Below are positions 57,603 to 64,000 of a stretch of DNA of 64,000 nt, one piece after another. Numbering within the stretch: the first letter of the stretch is position 1; each line of letters opens with the position of its first letter. The position numbers and the translations under genes were made by a program. Source of the stretch: Davidsoniella eucalypti (lineage: Eukaryota; Ascomycota; Sordariomycetes; Microascales; Ceratocystidaceae); contig RMBW01000004.1 in the NCBI GenBank assembly GCA_004009845.1, positions 496,001-560,000 of the forward strand, written 5' to 3'. Below the pieces are notes generated by a model. That model was not told where the DNA came from. It saw only the letters and a list, made by a program, of their open reading frames with translations, and ran no database searches.

Positions 57603-60506
57603 CTATCCTATCATAGATGTATCCTCATCATGCCTTAGCCCACTAAACGCAGTACCGTTATTCGCAATACTCAAGCGGGCACACAAACTCAACAGAACAA
57701 CCGTCTCGCGAGCGGCATAGTGATTCAGAGCATCTAACAAGATCTGTAGATGCTTGCTAAAATTGAGTTCCCATTTACTTAGCAAGTCAAATAGATTGTC
57801 TACGCGGGCATCGATGGAGGCGTAGTGGCTACTTGACGAGCCCGAGGATGAGGAATCGGCCGGCCGAGAGGTCTTGGAGGCTTGATATACAGACCATTGT
57901 CGGGCAGATATCGTTGCTGGACGTGTGGAAGAAGCAAGATCAGGGTCGGACTTTTCGATTTCTCGCGTAATCCAGGTTAGAGTTGAGGGAGACGCAAAGA
58001 AGGTGCAGGTCTGCATGAGCTTAGAATGGATCTATATTGGAAATGTAGTTAGTAGATACGTCCATAGTAAAGTTAGGAGACTTAGATGGGAAAAAGAAAA
58101 TACTTACTCTTAGCAGTTTTCCGTTAGTCAACATGCACTCCTTGAGACATGAGTCTAGGAAATCAATGTGGTCTCCAATCAACTCATCCACCGTCCGCAT
58201 CGTGCTACTCTCGTCGCTTCGGTCTAGACGTGCCATGAACTTTTGCCAGTTTGGCTCTATGATCTCCGTGGTACAAAAATAGCGCAGCTGCTGCACAAAC
58301 ACCAGCATACGAGACCGCAAAGTCCATGCACGTGCCTTCCATACTTCAAGACGCCGGTTACTTGAGCGGTTGGTCCATACTAGACCGCGGGATTGTAGCT
58401 GCCAACTGGTTGATAGCTGGGCCTCGAGATGCTGAAGAGAAAGAAGATAGCGGAATAGCGTTTGGTATCGCCAGATGGTACGTCTTGAAATGACGAGGGA
58501 TACAGGGAACGGCACCACGTAGTCAAGTTGTAACGATGTGATGCCCGTGGCATTGCGGTCAGTTTCGAGGGGCTGCGATGACACCGGAGGGAGAACCTCG
58601 TCCTTGTCCACGCCAGTGATACCGACAACATGCTGTAGAGTGCGAGTCCATGGGACTTCGTTCATTTCTACCTTGACGTCTTCCTTGAAAGGGTCTAGTG
58701 ATACCACACTGCCTGGTTGCCGTAGCACTAGATCAAGCAATGACTGGAGCTTTCCGGTGTTGACCGACTTGATAGGCTTACGAAGTTCTGAGGCACCAAG
58801 TTCCAGGAAGTATGTGAAATAGTCTGAAGGGTCCAAGAAGAAGTAGTGCTTTATCGAGCGTAGACGAGCTGGCAATGCATGTGTGGTCAGAAGTAATTGC
58901 ATCAATGACTCGTTGGCGTGCGCATAAGCACCATTGATGTTCTCGAGAAACTTGGCATCGTCGAATGTCGTTGGCACATCGACCATCGAAGTACTAGCAT
59001 CCATACCGCCACATTCACGCACAACGTTCAAGTACTTGCCCGACAGAAGCACTTTTTCCTTGACTGCTTCTAGCTGTGGCGGCACAATAGGCTGCTGAAT
59101 AGTATATCGGCTATCCCAGTATTCATCGATGTAGTCCTGCTCTAGTCGATCGTGGCGAATGCTCTTGGCCTTGATCATGAACTCGGAGTGTGGGTCGTGT
59201 ATACTGCCGTGGTGGAGCCATTCATTGAGCATCACCATGTACGGCTTACTCGCATCTCGAAGCAATGTAGTCAGCAGAGTCTTAGCTGCTGGATCTCCGG
59301 ACATTGTTTCTAAGCGCTGTGTGATCAGCCCAAGCACAACACCACCTTTACACTCCTTTTTACCGGTGATGTTTCCAGGGCCAAGACCTGCACCTTCTCT
59401 TAGGTTTTCTAGGATGTTCTCGAAATCATCACCACTGTCCATTTCTTCTTCGCTATCCTCGTCTAGAAGGGCGTTCTTCTTGAGGAGCTCTAGGCCCAGT
59501 GTGTATATCTGGAAGAGCGTATGGCTCATAGGCTTGATATGAACATTGAGAACGTGTATTGTGAAGTTCTCATTTGTCAAAAACTGCGTCTCCAGTTGCG
59601 CAATCATAATCATGTACTCATGAAGGATTTTGCGCACTGATGCGCAAAGGGCGTGATTCACCAGTCCAAACTCATCTCTACTTTGTGCATCAACAAAGTA
59701 CTCTAAAGCAGAGTAGTGCTTTGCCATGCGCAGCATAGAGACCGTGAGATCTTGCAAGCTAGGGTCAAGACCGGGAGCTAATTTGTATTCCGGCCCAGTA
59801 AGACGGTCACGTTCTTCGTTCCGGTCGTAGACTTTCGCAAATCGGATATATTGGCTTTCATATCCCATGAAGGCATAGAGCAAATCTTCTATCATGACAG
59901 CTTCTTGGGCCTCCAGGGTCAGGTCACCAAGGGGTTTGGGGAGTTGTGGATGGTGGGCGGCCGAGGGTGGCATTGATATACGGGATGCTAATGGCGCTGT
60001 GGTATGTTTGACCAACGAGGCCTCGGGATTCCAAACAACTACCGTAGATAGGTTAGTATGACGTAGTTGGTTGGATATGCTCAAGGGCTCTACTTACCCT
60101 GGGGCACTTCTGGCGGCGGCTTCTCCTTCTGCTTTGGCTCTGGTCTCTTCTGGCTCCTGCGTTCTCTTCGTTCCGAGCTGCGCGTTCGCGATACGAGAGT
60201 CTCGACTGTTGTGCGCGTCTCAGTGCGCCGTTCGCGCTCCTCAACCCGCATCTCCTCCATAGACTTCATATGTGGCCGTGGGTTTCCTGACGCAGAGCGC
60301 TTGTGGGCGCCGGCGCCGCCTGGACCCGATGTCGTCTGGAAGAACTGGGAGCTGCTAGGCGAATTGTCCATGTTTGCGCGCTCTGAGCGATCGCGTCCTC
60401 GCTCGCCGCCACGGAAACTTTGCGCTGTCGAGCTGCGGTATCGTGAGCTAGAACGCTCGGTGCCTTCTCCGGCAGCCATGCGACTTGCTGCTCGAGCAGT
60501 AGCCAT
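57603..60506 (-). CDS. gamma-tubulin complex component 2 (GCP2 / Spc97 / Alp4)
   Basis: A 922-aa protein from exons 60098-60506, 58108-60038 and 57603-58031. Introns are 59 nt (60039-60097; GTAAGT donor, ACTAAC branch site) and 76 nt (58032-58107; GTAAGT donor, ACTAAC branch site, ATAG acceptor). Junctions read PPEVPQ-VVWNPEASL and GKLLR-IHSKLMQTCTFFA. The N-terminus is basic and Ser/Arg-rich. The GRIP1 half starts at VMIEDLLYAFMGYESQYI and continues with HEYMIMIAQLETQF and RLRSIKHYFFLDPSDYF; the GRIP2 half has LDYVVPFPVSLVISRRTI, RYQTLFRYLL, WTLRSRMLVFVQQLRYF and DELIGDHIDFLDSCLKECML. With GCP3 it forms the gamma-tubulin small complex that nucleates microtubules at spindle pole bodies. It diverges from the proteasome gene, with 1095 nt between start codons. 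Confidence 0.94.
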
Positions 60507-61601
60507 TGGTCGTTTGGCTTCGTGGAATATTGATTGTCTAGATTGGTTTGTAGGTCTTTGGCGATATCAAGCGAGGCGGTATCATACGAAAGCAGGAGAA
60601 TCGATGGTCGCTACGTTAGGGTCGAGGTGGGCGGTCGAGGTTGAGGCAACCTAGTATCGTGAGTGAAAGCTGATCCGATCGACGATGATATGAAGCACGC
60701 GACGCAAATTCCGCGGCGATGGAATTCTTGTGATAAAGCTCTTCAAGTCCCGATTAAGATCGATCAGTGACTGCAATCCCAGGCCGCAGATCAAGCTGCA
60801 GAAAGAATCCAGGAAACCAAAGTTCAAGTCTTCGTTTGTTGCAAAACAATCCAGCGCATCCACCCACAGCTCTCAATCAAGTAGCTTCCTTTTTTAACAA
60901 GGGTCTTCAATGGCCCGTTTAGTTAAGCTAATTTGTATGTACATGTGTACCATTGTATAGGTACTGTATATTGTACATACCAGGCACTAAATCGAGCTCT
61001 TTGCCTGTTATTTATCCTAATTCTACAGGAAGTGGGATGTTATTGTGGCGTCGGTAGATAAACTCAATGTGGCGCCACTTGTATGTGGCGTGCAAATAAC
61101 AAACACTTCGTCGTTCTAAAGAATCGGCACTGACTTGCTTACTGCATTGCCCCACTTACAAGGCGCTGAACGAATCTAGCCAGCGCTTTTTATTCATTTG
61201 TTCAGGCGGTCTAGCGCTAACCATTCTCATGTTGTGCAGCTATCTTTGTATTTCTTGCCCAAATTGCTTTATGTACTGCTGCGTATGCTATGGGAGCCTT
61301 GATCCAAGCCAGTACAAGCAATCTTCTCCCAAATCGAGCTTAGTGAGCTCTGCTCTGAAATATATAGAGCCAAGCCTAATTGTAAATTTGTCAGTAGCCA
61401 ACCAAGCTTGAGGATTGTGCTAAACTCCATAATTGCATCACCACTTTCGTCAATTCTGCCGGCCTTCCATTTCCCATTTTCTTCTTTGCCGTCCATCCAT
61501 TGACTATCTGCATTTCACTCTCCGTGTCCCTGATACGTAATTTCTAGCAGTCTTTATCTTCTTATTTTGCCAAGCTACAGCTAGCTCACCCATTTCCCAT
61601 C
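60507..61601. promoter_or_regulatory. divergent promoter region, GCP2 / proteasome alpha-5
   Basis: A 1095-nt spacer. Its most distinctive feature is a cluster of TGTGGCG words at 61044-61090. The last 150 nt before the proteasome ATG are pyrimidine-rich. No coding sequence is supported. Confidence 0.6.
61044..61090 (+). promoter_or_regulatory. triple TGTGGCG element upstream of proteasome alpha-5
   Basis: Exact TGTGGCG copies at 61044-61050, 61068-61074 and 61084-61090; the middle one is part of the palindrome GTGGCGCCAC. The core TGGC resembles the yeast proteasome element GGTGGCAAA bound by Rpn4, but differs in its last bases. The cluster lies about 510-560 nt before the proteasome start and about 540-580 nt from the GCP2 start. 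Confidence 0.45.
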
Positions 61602-62648
61602 ATGTTCATGTCCAGATCAGAATACGGTACGTCATCAACGACAGAACTTCCAATTACTTGCGCCTTGCTAATTCCTATCATTGTGTGCTTTTAGACCGTG
61701 GTATCAAGTATGTCTTCCTCTCCCTCGACAAGCTCGCATGGCTTCATAGCGATTGAGCTCTACCCCTCCATCGTCAGCTAAAGCCCACTGGCTCACATCC
61801 AACCCACCTCCGAGATATCCATCTATGCCTCCAGCCAGCTAGTCGCTAACCCAGAAATCTTCTGCAGCACCTTCTCACCCGAAGGTCGTCTGTTCCAGGT
61901 CGAATACTCCCTCGAGGCCATCAAGCTAGGCTCAACCGCCATCGGCGTGGCCACCAGCGAAGGCGTGATCCTCGGTGTCGAGAAGCGCGTTACCAGCACC
62001 CTCCTCGAGACGTCATCCGTTGAAAAGATTGTCGAAATCGACCGCCACATCGGCTGTGCCATGTCCGGTCTACAGGCCGACGCCCGCTCCATGGTCGAGC
62101 ATGCCCGCGTCGAGTGCCAGAGTCACGCCTTCAACTACAACGAGAACCTGCGCGTCGAATCGTGCACACAGGCTATCTGCGATCTAGCCCTGCGTTTTGG
62201 TGAGGGTGCTGATGGTGAGGAGACCATCATGTCTCGTCCCTTTGGCGTTGCTCTGCTGATTGCAGGCTTCGACGAAGACGGCCCACAGCTATTCCATGCC
62301 GAGCCCAGTGGAACTTTCTACCGTTACGATGCCAAGGCCATTGGCTCTGGCTCTGAGGGTGCTCAAGCTGAGCTGCAGAACGAATACCACCGTGTAAGTC
62401 TCAATCTATGCACTCTCGTCTTACAAAGTATTGTCTTTGTTAAAGATAAACCAAATGCTAACTGTCAATACTAGTCTCTAACCCTAGAGGACGCCGAGAC
62501 TCTAGTTTTAAAAACACTCAAGCAGGTTATGGAAGAGAAGCTCGACGCCAAAAACGTCCAGCTAGCCAGTGTGACTCGTGACAAGGGCTTCCGGATATAC
62601 ACTGATGAGGAGATGAAGGTGGTTGTTGACCGGCTACCCGCTAACTAA
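61602..62648 (+). CDS. PUP2: 20S proteasome subunit alpha type 5 (Pup2)
   Basis: A 245-aa protein from four exons: 61602-61626, 61695-61707 (a 13-nt microexon), 61868-62393 and 62475-62648. Introns are 68, 160 and 81 nt. The joined start reads MFMSRSEYDRGINTFSPEGR, matching the proteasome alpha-type N-terminal signature, then LFQVEYSLEAIKLGSTAIG. Further alpha-5 features are MSGLQADARSMVEHARVE, SRPFGVALLIAGFD and SGTFYRYDAKAIGSGSEGAQ. The end (TLEDAETLVLKTLKQVMEEK ... VDRLPAN) is complete. The subunit sits in the outer heptameric alpha ring, has no catalytic Thr and helps gate substrate entry. Yeast alpha-5 is essential and single copy. The microexon encodes DRGI only and is required for the correct frame. 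A TGTGGCG cluster upstream may be its control element. Confidence 0.95.
61695..61707 (+). other. PUP2: 13-nt microexon (exon 2) of PUP2
   Basis: Flanked by a TTTTAG acceptor and a GTATGT donor. Exon 1 ends one base into a codon and exon 3 begins one base before ACC TTC TCA, so these 13 nt are exactly what is needed to rebuild YDRGINTFSPEG. Confidence 0.85.
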
Positions 62649-63168
62649 AGCGGACGTAGTGTCTGGGTAGAAAGAGTGGGGTGTCAGAACAGAGCAAAGA
62701 GATCAGGAAGTAGATGAAGAAACGCCATATTTTGTCTTTTTTTTTTTTTGGCTCCAACAAAAAGGTCAAAGTCATCACAGCAATCGGCGTTGCAGCACAA
62801 AGCTAGTGTTTCTATTATCCAGTCTATTCATGAGAATGAGAAACGTCAAACATCAAGAAACTATATCCAATCAATCACTTCTATGTCATTTGAGGCAATC
62901 TAGAAGGGCCCTAAACAAGCTTCCCTATTTAAATGTGCAGCAGACGAAGGGAAAACATTAAGAGCACACTGCAGTAATGGCGGGGCAATGATGCTACTAC
63001 CCTAGACGTCAGGATGTAAACGCCTAACCCTAGACACCATGATAGTGTATACCTTAACCCTACTTAATATAAGCGCAACGTCATGTGGATCTAATTCTAC
63101 ATTCGTCGCAAAGTAGATGACTTCTTTTCAGATCTATACTAAACTATATATGTCGGTTGTATATATCA
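62649..63168. other. convergent spacer, PUP2 - transcription factor
   Basis: A 520-nt 3'-flanking region. It contains a T-run near 62738, GACGTCA at 63005-63011, CTAACCCTAG at 63024-63033, TTAACCCTAC at 63054-63062 and ACGTCA at 63078-63083. No gene. Confidence 0.55.
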
Positions 63169-64000
63169 TCACATAGTATCGCGCAGTTCTAATCTCTCCA
63201 TATCTTCTTCGACAGCAAGCAGCCCCAAAGCATAATGGGCGCGCTCAGAGCGCACCAAGACTAGTTTTTCGTCATCGAGTTCCTCGAAACGACGGTCTAG
63301 ACGGCGCGGGTTGTGCCAGATAACCCCGCTGTTCTCAGGGTCCTTGTTAGCCTTGTGGTATGGAGGGCCGTGGTTCATGTTAGCCGCCTTGTTCCAGGCA
63401 GCTTCACAGCCCTCTCCAATCTGGCAAGCAGAGCCCCAACCGGTAAGTCTCGCGGTGTCGTTCATGCGCATAACAAGCCAGGCACGTTGATCTTGGTCTT
63501 GGAACTAAAATAAGTGGAAAAAAAAGAAAAAAAAAGATCAAGGTTAGCTCGAGTTATGAAGGGTGGAAAACAATAAGGAAGAAAAAAAAAAAAAAAGAAG
63601 GGAAACAAAAAACTTACCTGTACTCCAGCCACAAATAAACAGAAACAACTTTCGATGAATGCTGCACCCAACATGGTACTGATCTCCGTGACTCGGGAAG
63701 TATCGTCGGATAGACCGGCGGCGATACGGCCGACATCACGGGCATACTCTGCAGTTTGCCGAGCCGCCCTGCCAGCAGCCATCATACTTGCTGGGGGCAT
63801 GGACGGGTGGACGCGGTGCAGATGTATCAAGCCCATGTAGTAGTTCATCCAGATACCGGCGACGCTAAATGTACGATATTGTAGCGTGGGGCCAAACGGC
63901 GAGTCACGGCGGTCTGTGAACTCGGATGACAACGGATCAAAGTCGGGGCCGAGACGTGAGCGGAAGAGCTCGAAGGCGTTGACTATGGCCTGCCATTCCC
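63169..64000 (-). CDS. C-terminus of a fungal-specific (probably Zn2Cys6) transcription factor, cut by the window edge
   Basis: Two exons are visible: 63618 to the window end, and 63169-63504, separated by a 113-nt intron (GTAAGT donor, pyrimidine-rich body, TTTTAG acceptor) joining CLFVAGVQ-FQDQDQRAWLV. About 240 residues are seen. The sequence WQAIVNAFELFRSR, then NYYMGLIHLHRVHPSMPPASMMAAG and TAEYARDVGRIAAGL, is the layout of the C-terminal part of many C6 zinc-cluster regulators (fungal transcription-factor middle-homology region and beyond). The DNA-binding Zn2Cys6 cluster itself, if present, lies outside the window, so target genes cannot be guessed. The protein ends MERLELRDTM. The reading frame is open to the right edge. 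The intron is longer than most here. Confidence 0.8.

Noticed and set aside
1..64000. Transposons, CRISPR arrays, rRNA genes or a biosynthetic cluster
   Set aside because: I looked for transposase or reverse-transcriptase motifs, terminal repeats, regularly spaced repeats and cluster enzymes (polyketide or peptide synthases) and saw none.

Overview
The window is nuclear DNA of a filamentous ascomycete (Pezizomycotina). This is inferred from short spliceosomal introns (mostly 54-76 nt, GTAAGT/GTACGT donors, CTAAC/CTAAT branch sites), single-copy eukaryotic genes, and fungus-restricted families: a Hos3-type histone deacetylase, a PTH11-like rhodopsin-fold receptor, a C6-type transcription-factor C-terminus, and uncharacterised fungal proteins. 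Eurotiomycetes-like affinity is only a guess. Genes are spaced by AT-rich intergenic DNA of 0.2-4 kb. I see no intact transposon, no CRISPR array and no secondary-metabolite cluster.

Layout, left to right. 0-5 kb: a possible gene tail at the edge and a small Cys/His protein gene (1533-1781). 4.9-12 kb: MOSC-domain protein (-), histidinol-phosphatase (+), Hos3-like deacetylase (-). 15.8-25.8 kb: ABCC transporter (+), Trm4/NSUN2 tRNA m5C methyltransferase (+), mitochondrial Obg GTPase Mtg2 (-). 26-32.6 kb: gene-poor, with an intron-containing tRNA-Asn(GUU) and a possible 65-aa ORF. 32.7-42.4 kb: an uncharacterised Pro-rich fungal protein (+), Bfr1 (-), RPB5 (+), PTH11-like receptor (-). 45.5-49.4 kb: tubulin cofactor D (-). 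53.3-62.6 kb: SNF2/RING ATPase (+), gamma-tubulin complex component GCP2 (-), proteasome subunit alpha-5 (+). 63.2 kb to the edge: C-terminus of a fungal transcription factor (-).

The genes are mostly housekeeping: transcription (RPB5), translation and RNA modification (Trm4, tRNA-Asn, Mtg2, Bfr1), tubulin biology (cofactor D, GCP2), proteolysis (alpha-5), chromatin (Hos3, SNF2-RING), histidine synthesis (His2) and transport. They do not form one pathway, and convergent or divergent pairs dominate. I rebuilt exon structures by hand so that frame and family-conserved residues are continuous across each junction. The clearest points for follow-up are gene-structure details (a 13-nt microexon in alpha-5, a stop-free 54-nt intron in cofactor D, a 52-nt tRNA intron), a triplicated DLGGLL motif in the receptor tail, a triple TGTGGCG element before the proteasome gene, and two or three uncharacterised small proteins. 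I found no convincing new multi-gene system.
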